Source: Betaproteobacteria bacterium (GTDB lineage Bacteria; Pseudomonadota; Gammaproteobacteria; Burkholderiales; SG8-41). Taken from it: a stretch of DNA of 46,553 nt. The DNA is taken from positions 1 to 46,553 of the forward strand of contig JANYDM010000158.1 of assembly GCA_025363575.1 (NCBI GenBank), in the 5' to 3' direction. A program made the position numbers and the translations under genes. A model generated the notes under the pieces. It saw only the letters and a program-made list of their open reading frames with translations. It was not told the origin of the DNA and made no database searches. Shown in pieces: positions 8,645-16,626 of this stretch (position 1 is its first letter; each line of letters begins with the position of its first letter).

Positions 8645-9472
8645 TTATCTAAACCACGCCTTGAATTTGGCAAACCATCCCGTGGGCACCGCAAAATCGT
8701 CGATTATCCGCACCAGGATGACGGAAATGTTGTCGCGTCCGCCGCTGTCGTTGGCGAGCTGGACAAGCTGTTTCGCGGCCAGCGGCAAATTTGATTGCAG
8801 CGTGCCGAGTGTCGAATGAATGTCTTCATCCTGCACCATGTCGCTCAACCCGTCGGAACACAGCAGGTAGATATCGCCGATTTCGACATTATAGGTGTGA
8901 ATCTCGGTTTCGACTTCCGGGTCGATGCCGACCGCGCGCGTGACGAGGTTTTTGTTCTGCGAGTAGCGCGCCTGTTCTTTCGTGATCATTCCGCTGTCGA
9001 TCTGCTCTTGCAGCAGGGAATGATCGCGCGTCACTTGCTCGAAGGTCTCTTTGCGCAGCCGGTACAAGCGCGAGTCTCCGATATGGCCTACCGTCATGCG
9101 ATTGTCGAAAAACAGCGCAACCACGAGCGTAGTTCCCATACCTGAATACTGCGGCTGGCTTTTCGCCGTCTGGTAAATGGCGGCGTTCGCTTTCGCTGAG
9201 TTCTCGCGCACGAACTTTTCGGCCAGCGTTTCACCGCTGCCGTCCTGCGCATGCGGGTCGCTGCCATCGAGCGCCTGCTTCATTTCCGTGGTCAACATCG
9301 CAACCGCAATGCCGCTCGCAACCTCACCCGCGTTGTAACCACCCATGCCGTCCGCGAGCACCGCGAGGCCGATTTCTGCATCGGTGCCAATGCTGTCTTC
9401 GTTGTGCGAGCGCACCATGCCGGGGTCGGTGGCGGTGACGACTTCGAGCGCAGTGCCTAAATTGGCTATCAT
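8645..9472 (-). CDS. PP2C-family protein Ser/Thr phosphatase
   Basis: The 275-residue soluble protein contains the PP2C motifs in order: MVRSHNED, ADGMGGYNAGE, HIGDSRLYR, TRDHSL, VTRAVG, CSDGLSDMV and DNISVILV. The Asp residues that coordinate the Mn/Mg pair are present. The gene begins 5 bp after the kinase stop, so translation is probably coupled and the enzyme most likely dephosphorylates the kinase and its substrates. The last ~15 residues (WFAKFKAWFR) form a short aromatic and basic amphipathic tail that might touch the membrane where the kinase sits. Confidence 0.93.
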   Translation of the reverse strand: MIANLGTALEVVTATDPGMVRSHNEDSIGTDAEIGLAVLADGMGGYNAGEVASGIAVAMLTTEMKQALDGSDPHAQDGSGETLAEKFVRENSAKANAAIYQTAKSQPQYSGMGTTLVVALFFDNRMTVGHIGDSRLYRLRKETFEQVTRDHSLLQEQIDSGMITKEQARYSQNKNLVTRAVGIDPEVETEIHTYNVEIGDIYLLCSDGLSDMVQDEDIHSTLGTLQSNLPLAAKQLVQLANDSGGRDNISVILVRIIDDFAVPTGWFAKFKAWFR

Positions 9473-9477
9473 GACCG

Positions 9478-12039
9478 TTATATCCCGATATCTACGACGT
9501 CAGACTTGACGGCAGCGTCGCCGCCGCTTGCCATGCACGCGCGGATCGCTTGCGCCAGTTCGTCACCGGTCTGAAAACGATCCTCGGGTTGCTTAGCCAG
9601 GGCCTTGTTGATGATGTCGACCAGGCATCCCGGCAGCGTCGGATTGCGCGTGAGAATGTCGACGTGCGGCTCGTTGGCGATTTTGAACATCAGCTGCGCC
9701 ATCGAGTCGCCCTGAAACGGCAGGTACCCGGAGGTCATTTGATAGAGCGTCACGCCAAGGGAGAAAAGATCGGAGCTGCCCTGGATTTTCTTGCCGGACA
9801 ATTGCTCGGGTGACATATAGCTCGGAGTGCCCAGCACCATGCCGGTCTTGGTCTTGGACGAGTCCGTGATTCGCGCGATACCGAAGTCCGTCACTTTCAC
9901 CGTGTCGCTCTCAAGCTCATACATGATATTGGCGGGCTTGATATCGCGATGCACAACATTATTGGTGTGCGCATACGACAGGGCTTCGGCCACCCGCGCC
10001 ACTATGCTCATGACCTTGGGCAACGGCAGCAGATTGTCGGGCTTGATGTATGGCGCGAGATCCTTGCCCTTCAAAAACTCCATCGCGATGTAAGCGAGAT
10101 CGTGCTCCTCGCCTGCGTCGAATATCGTGACAATGTGCGGATGGTTCAGGCGGCCCGCTGTTTCGGCCTCGCGGAAGAACCGGTCCTTGACGTCCTGTAG
10201 CTCGTCAGCATCGAACTCCTGGGAGAGCGCCATCGTTTTGATGGCCACCACGCGTCCAATCTTCGGGTCTTTGCCGAGGTACACCACGCCCATGGCGCCT
10301 TTGCCGAGCTCTTTCTCGACCTGATAGCGGCCGAGCATCGGTTTTTCGACGCCGCCGCCGGGCAAAATTACGGTGCCGCCCGGGTGGCCGCCGGTGCCGC
10401 CAAGTATTACGGTTTCGGACATTGCCTTGGCGCGCCCCACGCGATCGCCGATGTCCTTGAACTTGGGGTTTTTCTCGGCGATGTACTTGAATGCGTTTTC
10501 CGCCTTGTTGAACTGTCGCTTGCGCTCGTAATCGAGCGCCAGGTTATAGATCAAGTCGAGCACTGAATCATCCGGCGGTAGCTTGCGGAAATAATCGAAT
10601 GCCGTATCGAGCTGACCCTGTCCCTGGTAGCCCAGACCGAGCATACGGTGACTTTGCGCGAGATCCACGTCCGAGCGCGCCTTGCTGCTTTCGGTGACGA
10701 GGAAACGCTTCGTGGTCAAGGCAAGGTGGCCGATCAGAAGCAGCGTGACCGACGCCATCAACTGTATCCATAGCAACTGCGTTCCCATCAGCACGAAATG
10801 GGTGACGAGCAGCGCGACAAAAAGTGATGCCGTACAGATGGCGCCCATCCCTGCCTTCAGCCGCGGCAGCAGCGCGATCAGATAGGCGGCCACCAGCAGG
10901 AAAACCAGTTTTTCGACCCAGACGCCCCAAGCCGGCGCCACGAAAAAATCTTCCTTCATGATGCTCGACACCGAATGGGCGAGAGTCTCCACCGGCGCCA
11001 TGCGCGGCGAAATCGGGGTCGGAAATGAAATACCCAGTCCAGCCGCGGTGGCGCCGATCAGAACGATCTTGTCCTGATACTTAGCAGCCGGTATCTTGCC
11101 CGTGTAGACATCGAAAAACGAGTCCACCGGAAACGCGCGCTTGTCGCCGACGTCGCTGTAAAAAAACGTGTACATGCGAAGCTCGGGATCGGTACGCACG
11201 CGCAATTTGCCGACGCGCACGTCTTCGCCTGGCTTGACCTGGATATCGGCAACCTGCAGATTTAGATATTTCGCGACGAGCTGCAGCGACAGCGAGGGGA
11301 AAAACCGGTCGTAGTAGCGCACGATGAGCGGCTCGGTGCGCGTTGCGCCGTCCACATCCTGCTGTGAGTTCAGATGGCCGATCCCCACCGCGGCGGCGGC
11401 AAGCTCGGATATCGGATATGCCGGGTTAATGCCAGGCGGCGGCAGTACGTCGGCGTTCTTGTCCTTCATCGCAATGCCGTTAGCGAGAATAGTGTCGGGC
11501 AGCGGCTTGTCGGGATTGCCCTGCGGCTCGAAAGGAAACTGTTGGAATACGAGCGGCAGCAGGACGTTGTTGGCTTTCTTGAAGCTCTCGGCAAGCCGAT
11601 GGTCGGTGTTGAGCGCTCCGGCGGCTTCAGCCAGCAACGTTTCCAGCTTGTCGGCGTCAGGATCGTGCGAGCCTTTGAATTTTGAAGCCGCGTAGGTTTC
11701 GTTCAGCTTATTGATATAAGCGAGCCCCGCGTCGACCTGCGGTTCCGAAAAAAATACCGAGTAGCCTATGGTCTTTGCTTTGGCGTTGGCCAGAATGTCG
11801 GTCATCTTGGCGTGCACGTCCCGCGGCCACGGCCAGCGTCCGATATTGGCAATGCTTTGATCGTCGATCGCGATGACCGCGATGCGGTCGGATGGCGTGC
11901 GCGTTGCCGACCTTACGCCCAGGTCGTACGCCTTGCGTTCCAGGCTCTGAACCAAGTCGCCGCCCGACGCTATTAGAAGCACCAGCGTAACGACCAAGCC
12001 GAGAAACCAATCCGACTTCCAGAACGTTAGATTCTTCAT
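9478..12039 (-). CDS. Membrane CHASE2-TPR-Ser/Thr protein kinase
   Basis: The 853-residue protein starts with a membrane helix (about 10-25). A periplasmic CHASE2 domain follows (about 30-370, with RWPWPRD near 68-74, as in the cyclase), then a cluster of three membrane helices, two TPR-like repeats (about 465-535), a Gly-rich linker and a C-terminal Hanks-type kinase (570-835). The kinase has a glycine loop (ELGKGAMGVVYLG), catalytic Lys601, HRDIKPAN with Asp699, DFG with Asp718, and APE-like SYMSPEQL, so it should be active. The order CHASE2-kinase is the reverse of the usual PknB plan, where the kinase precedes the membrane. It is the first gene of the operon, preceded by a 316-bp regulatory gap. 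Confidence 0.93.
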   Translation of the reverse strand: MKNLTFWKSDWFLGLVVTLVLLIASGGDLVQSLERKAYDLGVRSATRTPSDRIAVIAIDDQSIANIGRWPWPRDVHAKMTDILANAKAKTIGYSVFFSEPQVDAGLAYINKLNETYAASKFKGSHDPDADKLETLLAEAAGALNTDHRLAESFKKANNVLLPLVFQQFPFEPQGNPDKPLPDTILANGIAMKDKNADVLPPPGINPAYPISELAAAAVGIGHLNSQQDVDGATRTEPLIVRYYDRFFPSLSLQLVAKYLNLQVADIQVKPGEDVRVGKLRVRTDPELRMYTFFYSDVGDKRAFPVDSFFDVYTGKIPAAKYQDKIVLIGATAAGLGISFPTPISPRMAPVETLAHSVSSIMKEDFFVAPAWGVWVEKLVFLLVAAYLIALLPRLKAGMGAICTASLFVALLVTHFVLMGTQLLWIQLMASVTLLLIGHLALTTKRFLVTESSKARSDVDLAQSHRMLGLGYQGQGQLDTAFDYFRKLPPDDSVLDLIYNLALDYERKRQFNKAENAFKYIAEKNPKFKDIGDRVGRAKAMSETVILGGTGGHPGGTVILPGGGVEKPMLGRYQVEKELGKGAMGVVYLGKDPKIGRVVAIKTMALSQEFDADELQDVKDRFFREAETAGRLNHPHIVTIFDAGEEHDLAYIAMEFLKGKDLAPYIKPDNLLPLPKVMSIVARVAEALSYAHTNNVVHRDIKPANIMYELESDTVKVTDFGIARITDSSKTKTGMVLGTPSYMSPEQLSGKKIQGSSDLFSLGVTLYQMTSGYLPFQGDSMAQLMFKIANEPHVDILTRNPTLPGCLVDIINKALAKQPEDRFQTGDELAQAIRACMASGGDAAVKSDVVDIGI

Positions 12040-12103
12040 CCCTGTGCCTGTTATTTATATTTTTATTCTAATACTTAACGCCGGAGACTGAATTATTGCA
12101 CCG

Positions 12104-12135
12104 TACTTGCCGACAAGTATATGATTTTTTTCATA
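12104..12135. promoter_or_regulatory. Two adjacent 16-bp palindromes upstream of the signalling operon
   Basis: TACTTG-CCGA-CAAGTA occupies 12104-12119 and TATGA-N6-TCATA occupies 12120-12135; both are perfect and directly abutting. The second has the half-site spacing of a CRP site (TGTGA-N6-TCACA) with one base changed per half. They lie 65-96 bp upstream of the kinase start. A TATACT hexamer (12116-12121, minus) overlaps their junction, and AT-rich -10-like sequences follow nearer the gene. Factor identity is unknown. Confidence 0.5.
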
Positions 12136-12165
12136 AGTGCGCCAGAAACCTCCTCCCGCAAAGGG

Positions 12166-12275
12166 ACCCTACCCCCTGACTCACCATGTATTTTGCTTGC
12201 CTAAAGCGCGCTAACGCAAGCAATGCGTGTACCGGCGAATGCGCCCAAGGGTCAGATACATGTTAGTGACCACTC
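12166..12275. repeat. Nested imperfect palindrome, possible REP/MITE-like element
   Basis: Outer arms CATGTA (12185-12190) and TACATG (12257-12262) enclose inner arms TTGCTTGC (12193-12200) and GCAAGCAA (12216-12223). CTGAC and GGGTCAG segments lie near the ends. The arrangement suggests a palindromic repeat element or a large RNA hairpin in the gap before the signalling operon. No transposase is present. Confidence 0.35.
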
Positions 12276-12307
12276 GCGAGGTACCCATATCTCCGCGTTC
12301 AAGCTGT

Positions 12308-12335
12308 AAAAAAACCGCCTCATGGCGGTTTTTTT
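12308..12335. terminator. Bidirectional intrinsic terminator
   Basis: A perfect stem pairs AAAAAAACCGCC (12308-12319) with GGCGGTTTTTTT (12324-12335) around a TCAT loop, with T-runs in both directions. On the minus strand it lies directly after the last gene of the oxalate operon (stop at 12356), so it separates that operon from the signalling operon. Confidence 0.9.
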
Positions 12336-12355
12336 AAGATGATGACACGCCGATT

Positions 12356-13288
12356 TCAAGAGCCAAGCAGACTGCCCACCGCCAGTCCTCCCGTCTGGGC
12401 AACCTCGCCGCCGGAGAGCTTTTTGCCGTCTTCGAAACGCGCCTTAAGGACCTCGACGACGCCCCCTTGTGCCGTCACTTGGAAGCTCTGTGCGGTCACC
12501 GCCGTGACTTCCCCGATCTTGCCGGCGACATCGGCAAAACGGCGGAAAACGACTTTGCGCGTGTCAAATATTTGCAACTTTTTGCCGTTGTGCGTCGTCC
12601 AGGCGGCCGGCGCCGGGTTGCAGCCCCGGATCAGGTTGTAAACCTGATCGACGGGTTTGGCCCAATCTATTTTCGCTTCGGCGGCGCGGCACCAGCCTTC
12701 ATAGCTAGCCTGCGACTCGTCCTGAACAATTTCCTGGTGCTTGCCGGCGATCACCAGGTCGGCTGCTTCCAGCATTGCGGCTACGCCGAGCGGAAACAAG
12801 CGCTCGAAATAAACCGTTCCGAGCGTATCGTCAGCGCTGATCAGTGTTTTCTTCTGCAGGACAACGGCGCCTTCATCCAGCCCGTCCGACGGACGAAATA
12901 TAGTCAACCCTGTCTCAGTTTCGCCTTTTATGATCGGCCAGTTGATCGAACTCGGACCGCGAAATTTTGGCAATAGCGACGGATGATACTGAATGGTGCC
13001 GTGACGCGGAATATTCACGAGTTCCTGCGGCGCAAACTGGAGTACGAACGCCATGATGCCGATTTCCGCATCGGCCTCTTTCATGGCCTGAATTGCTTCC
13101 GGCGCGCGCAGCGACTTGAACTGATGGACCTTGATGCCGCGCTCCTGCGCTGCGGCGCGCAGCGCGTCCGCGCGTGCGCCTTCCTTTTCCGGCGCGCAAA
13201 ACACGGCCGCAACCTGGTCTCCGCGCGCGAGAAATGCTTCAAGAACTGACTTACCAAAATCCTGTTGCCCAATTATTGCGATTTTCAT
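12356..13288 (-). CDS. Formyltransferase-fold protein, like the hydrolase domain of 10-formyl-THF dehydrogenase
   Basis: The 310-residue protein has the Fmt/10-formyl-THF hydrolase fold. The N-terminal lobe carries YHPSLLPKFRG with His102 and DGLDEG with Asp138. The H-to-D spacing of 36 equals that of His106/Asp142 in the N-terminal domain of ALDH1L1, whose sequence around YHPSLLP...INW is strikingly alike. The Asn that precedes the catalytic His by two positions in true Fmt is Gln here. About 205-300 is the C-terminal OB-like domain. It is the last gene of the oxc-frc operon, 12 bp after frc. I infer action on formyl groups from oxalate breakdown (10-formyl-THF hydrolysis, or formyl transfer between CoA and folate) rather than on Met-tRNA. 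Confidence 0.8.
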   Translation of the reverse strand: MKIAIIGQQDFGKSVLEAFLARGDQVAAVFCAPEKEGARADALRAAAQERGIKVHQFKSLRAPEAIQAMKEADAEIGIMAFVLQFAPQELVNIPRHGTIQYHPSLLPKFRGPSSINWPIIKGETETGLTIFRPSDGLDEGAVVLQKKTLISADDTLGTVYFERLFPLGVAAMLEAADLVIAGKHQEIVQDESQASYEGWCRAAEAKIDWAKPVDQVYNLIRGCNPAPAAWTTHNGKKLQIFDTRKVVFRRFADVAGKIGEVTAVTAQSFQVTAQGGVVEVLKARFEDGKKLSGGEVAQTGGLAVGSLLGS

Positions 13289-13300
13289 TTTGCCTGCGCC

Positions 13301-14566
13301 TTACTTGGTTTTCGGCGGCATCGTAAAAGCGCCTGCCTGTTTTTTGGTCGCAATCTGCGCGTCGTCCCAGCCCAGCACTTCTTTCAGGACTTCATCAGTG
13401 TGCTCACCCAGCGTCGGCGAACGCACGATTTTTGCCGGCGACGCGGACAGTTTAATCGGCATGCCGACGTTGTACCACTTGCCGCGCTGCGGGTGATCGA
13501 GCTCTACGTACATGTCGCGTCCGCGCACGTGCTCGTCGTTGGCCAGATCCTCGGTCGACATGATGGGGCCGCACGGCACGTCGAGCGGATTCAAAATGGC
13601 CATGAATTCCCGCTTGGTATATTTCGACGCGAACCTTTCGATCAGTTGCCACATCGCGGCCTGATTCTTGCGGCGGTCGGCGATCTTAGCGAAGCGCGCG
13701 TCGGTCGCGAGTTCTGCGATTCCCAATTCCGTGCCCATCAGTTTCGCCAGCCCATCCCATACCGCTTCCTGCACCACGACGTAAATGTAATCATCCATCC
13801 CGCCCGGCTTGCACTTGATTGCGTTGCCGAGCTGCCCGCCGCCGGAATCGTTGCCGGCACGGGGCGTCGCGTGAAGACCGGCGGTCGGCCGCGAATACTC
13901 CGACAGCTCCTGGCGTGTAAGACGCTGGTGATCGCGCCATTTGACGCGGCAGAGATTCATCACGCCGTCCATCATCGCCACTTCGACATATTGCCCCTGC
14001 CCGGTCTGGTCGCGCTGACGCAACGCGGCAAGCAACCCAATCGCGAGATGCAGGCCGGTGCCGGAATCGCCGATCTGCGCGCCGGTGACGAACGGCGGGC
14101 CTTCGGGCGCGCCCGTGGTGCTCATCGCGCCACCCATCGCCTGCGCCACGTTTTCGTAGGCTTTGAAGTCGGAGTACGGGCCGCTCGAACCGAAGCCTTT
14201 GATCGAGCCCATGACGATACGCGGATTGAGCTCGTGAATTTTTTCCCAGGTGAAACCGAACCGGTCGAGCACGCCGGGCCCGAAATTCTCCATGATGATG
14301 TCGCATTTCTGCAGCAGCTCGACGAACACCGCCTTGCCTTCCGGCGACTTCATATTGACCGTGATGGAGCGCTTATTGCAGTTCAACATCGTGAAATACA
14401 GGCTGTCTGCGTTCGGCACATCGCGCAATTGGCCGCGTGTCGCGTCGCCGTTCGGCGGCTCGAACTTGATGACGTCCGCGCCCATCCACGCGAGCAGCTG
14501 CGAACAAGTCGGCCCTGCCTGGACATGCGTCATATCGAGAATTCTTACGCCCTTCAATGCTTCCAT
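13301..14566 (-). CDS. frc: Formyl-CoA:oxalate CoA-transferase (CaiB/BaiF family)
   Basis: The 421-residue family III CoA-transferase moves CoA from formyl-CoA to oxalate, giving oxalyl-CoA and formate. It closely follows Oxalobacter formigenes Frc from memory: THVQAGP near the start, NVDSLYFTM-like ADSLYFTM, NCNKRSI, ENFGPG, and catalytic Asp167 in IGDSGTGLH. The glycine loop SGGGQ, diagnostic of the formyl-CoA transferase subgroup, is present around 245-250, and LGEHTDEVL lies near the C-terminus. A GAGGA ribosome site precedes ATG 14566. It lies downstream of oxc and upstream of the formyltransferase-like gene on the same strand, which fixes the oxalate role. Confidence 0.93.
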   Translation of the reverse strand: MEALKGVRILDMTHVQAGPTCSQLLAWMGADVIKFEPPNGDATRGQLRDVPNADSLYFTMLNCNKRSITVNMKSPEGKAVFVELLQKCDIIMENFGPGVLDRFGFTWEKIHELNPRIVMGSIKGFGSSGPYSDFKAYENVAQAMGGAMSTTGAPEGPPFVTGAQIGDSGTGLHLAIGLLAALRQRDQTGQGQYVEVAMMDGVMNLCRVKWRDHQRLTRQELSEYSRPTAGLHATPRAGNDSGGGQLGNAIKCKPGGMDDYIYVVVQEAVWDGLAKLMGTELGIAELATDARFAKIADRRKNQAAMWQLIERFASKYTKREFMAILNPLDVPCGPIMSTEDLANDEHVRGRDMYVELDHPQRGKWYNVGMPIKLSASPAKIVRSPTLGEHTDEVLKEVLGWDDAQIATKKQAGAFTMPPKTK

Positions 14567-14594
14567 TAGATCCTCACTCGTTATTCGTTACTCG

Positions 14595-14635
14595 CCGCGA
14601 GCACGAGCGGCAGCAACTCCCGCTCGTGCTCGCGG
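14595..14635. repeat. Perfect 16-bp stem-loop between oxc and frc
   Basis: The arms at 14595-14610 (CCGCGAGCACGAGCGG) and 14620-14635 are exact reverse complements around a 9-nt loop. No T-tract follows on the minus strand. It is therefore more likely an mRNA processing or stabilising hairpin, which could set the Oxc:Frc ratio, than a terminator. Confidence 0.7.
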
Positions 14636-14673
14636 CTGCTTGAGCGGCGCGCTTCTCGCGTCTGCTCCAAGCG

Positions 14674-16416
14674 CTATTTCTTTTTCGCTGTCGGATTCAG
14701 GCTTGTGATGCGGCCGCTTTCGGTGCCGGCCTCTTCGTCGATCACTGCGTTGATGAGCGTGGGCTTTTTCGAGCGAACGGCTTCCTCCATTGCCTTGCGC
14801 AACTCGGCGGGCGTCGTGGCATGCACGCCGACACCGCCAAACGCTTCTATAATCTTGTCGTAGCGTGCGCCCTTGACAAATACGGTGGGCGCCACGTCGG
14901 GGCCGCCTGCCGGATTGACGTCGGTGCCTTTGTAAACGCCGTTGTTATTCATGATCACGATGCAGACCGGCAGGTTGTAGCGGCAGATGGTTTCCACTTC
15001 CATGCCGGAAAAGCCAAACGCGCTATCGCCTTCGATCGCGATCACCTGCTGCTTTGTCACCACGGCGGCGGCCACGCAGTAACCCATGCCTACACCCATG
15101 ATGCCCCAGGTGCCGACATCGATGCGCTTCCTGGGCTTGTACATGTCGACGATGCTGCGCGTGAAGTCGAGCGCGTTGGCGCCTTCGTTGACGAGCATCG
15201 CTTCCGGATTCGCTTTGACGATGTCGCGCACGACGTTGAGCGCGCTATGAAAGTTCATCGGCGACGGATTCTTCGCCAGCGTCTCGGCCATCTTCGCGAC
15301 GTTGGTGGTCTTCTTCTCGTTGATCGCGTTCAACCACTCGGCCGGCGGCTTCGACCAACTTGATCCCATGCCGGCCAGCAGCGCCGACACGCAGGATCGG
15401 ATGTCCCCGACAACCGGTGCGTCGATGCGCACATTGCTGTCGGCTTCCTGCGGCGAGATGTCGATCTGAATGAACTTCTGGCCGCCCCAGTCCTTGTGGC
15501 CCTTGCCGCCCCAGGTCTTGCCTTTGCCATGCGACAACAACCAGTTGAGCCGCGCGCCGATGAGCATCACTACGTCGGCCCCCGGCAGGACGAAGGAACG
15601 CGCGGCAGACGCGGACTGCTCGTGCGTATCCGGCAGCAGGCCCTTCGCCATCGACATCGAGAGATACGGAATGCCGGTGCTTTCCACCAGAGCCTTGATG
15701 TCAGCATCAGCTTGCGCGTAAGCGGCGCCCTTGCCGAGAATGATCAGCGGCTTCTTCGCGCCTTCAAGCAAGTCGAGCGCGCGCTTGACGGCATCAGGTG
15801 CTGGAATCTGCTGCGGCGCCGGATCGACGACCTTGATGAGCGTTTTCCTGCCCAAGTCAGCATCGATACTCTGTGCGAACAGTTTCGCCGGCAGATCGAG
15901 GTAGACGCCGCCCGGACGCCCCGACACGGCGGCGCGGATGGCGCGCGCGATGCCGACGCCAATGTCCTCGGCATGCAGCACTCGAAACGCGGCCTTCGCA
16001 ACCGGCTTGGCGATCGCCAGCTGATCCATTTCTTCGTAGTCGCCCTGCTGCAGGTCGACAATCTCGCGCTCGCTCGAGCCGCTGATGAGTATCATCGGAA
16101 AGCAATTGACGGTGGCGTGGGCAAGCGCGTTGAGCCCGTTGAGAAAGCCCGGGGCCGAGACCGTCAGGCAGATTCCCGGCTTCTGCGTGAGAAATCCGGC
16201 GATCGAGGCAGCGTAGCCGGCATTCTGCTCGTGGCGGAATGAAAGCATGCGCAAGCCCGCGGCCTGCGCCTTACGCGTAAGGTCGGTGATGGGTATGCCG
16301 GGCAAGCCGAAGATCGTGTCGATACCGTTCAGCTTGAGAGCATCGATCAGCAGATTGAAGCCGTCGGTCGTTTCCTGCGCTGCCGGGACGCCTTTGTTTT
16401 CAGTAACGGTATCCAT
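14674..16416 (-). CDS. oxc: Oxalyl-CoA decarboxylase (thiamine diphosphate dependent)
   Basis: The 580-residue enzyme decarboxylates oxalyl-CoA to formyl-CoA and CO2. It has the three-domain ThDP fold. The cofactor-activating Glu63 lies in [13 protein letters not shown]. The central ADP/CoA-binding-type domain is about 195-340. The ThDP/Mg motif runs from [13 protein letters not shown] at 463 to MNNNGVYKG at about 496, in the form typical of Oxc. An AGGAG ribosome site precedes ATG 16416. The gene is first in the oxc-frc-formyltransferase operon. Its promoter carries an Fnr-type palindrome centred near -41.5 and lies divergent from a Crp/Fnr regulator. Confidence 0.95.
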   Translation of the reverse strand: MDTVTENKGVPAAQETTDGFNLLIDALKLNGIDTIFGLPGIPITDLTRKAQAAGLRMLSFRHEQNAGYAASIAGFLTQKPGICLTVSAPGFLNGLNALAHATVNCFPMILISGSSEREIVDLQQGDYEEMDQLAIAKPVAKAAFRVLHAEDIGVGIARAIRAAVSGRPGGVYLDLPAKLFAQSIDADLGRKTLIKVVDPAPQQIPAPDAVKRALDLLEGAKKPLIILGKGAAYAQADADIKALVESTGIPYLSMSMAKGLLPDTHEQSASAARSFVLPGADVVMLIGARLNWLLSHGKGKTWGGKGHKDWGGQKFIQIDISPQEADSNVRIDAPVVGDIRSCVSALLAGMGSSWSKPPAEWLNAINEKKTTNVAKMAETLAKNPSPMNFHSALNVVRDIVKANPEAMLVNEGANALDFTRSIVDMYKPRKRIDVGTWGIMGVGMGYCVAAAVVTKQQVIAIEGDSAFGFSGMEVETICRYNLPVCIVIMNNNGVYKGTDVNPAGGPDVAPTVFVKGARYDKIIEAFGGVGVHATTPAELRKAMEEAVRSKKPTLINAVIDEEAGTESGRITSLNPTAKKK

Positions 16417-16481
16417 AGGAATCTCCTAGTGAGAGCGTTGTTTTCACGCCGCCTGGAAGGACGCTTTTTTGAAGGGCTTCA

Positions 16482-16523
16482 AATATAGGCAGAGCGCGCC
16501 GCAGCGGCCTTGACCACGGTCAA
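16482..16523 (-). promoter_or_regulatory. oxc promoter: Fnr-like box plus -10
   Basis: TTGAC-N4-GTCAA (16510-16523) is separated by exactly 22 bp from TATATT (16482-16487, minus strand). This places the palindrome centre about 41.5 bp before the expected start site, the class II activator position. The same layout recurs before fhs at 25057-25098, and the spacer ends are also alike. On the plus strand TATACT (16539-16544) may serve the divergent regulator gene, so the box may also autoregulate it. Confidence 0.8.
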
Positions 16524-16626
16524 TAAAGCCCGTTTTGGTATACTCGGCGCAGCGTGAATTGGCGCCGCCTGCCCGCTTTGGGGCCAGGCGATTTGACCGG
16601 CCTTTCCGGCCGGAACTATTCCTCCG

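Noticed and set aside
12308..12335. CRISPR-like or attachment-site repeat
   Set aside because: It is a single hairpin with T-runs on both sides, a standard bidirectional terminator.
12356..13288. Housekeeping methionyl-tRNA formyltransferase
   Set aside because: No def gene is adjacent, the residue two before the catalytic His is Gln rather than Asn, and similarity to the 10-formyl-THF hydrolase domain is stronger; not excluded entirely.
13265..14569. 434-codon plus-strand open frame
   Set aside because: It is an antisense shadow of frc, whose conserved motifs fix the coding strand.
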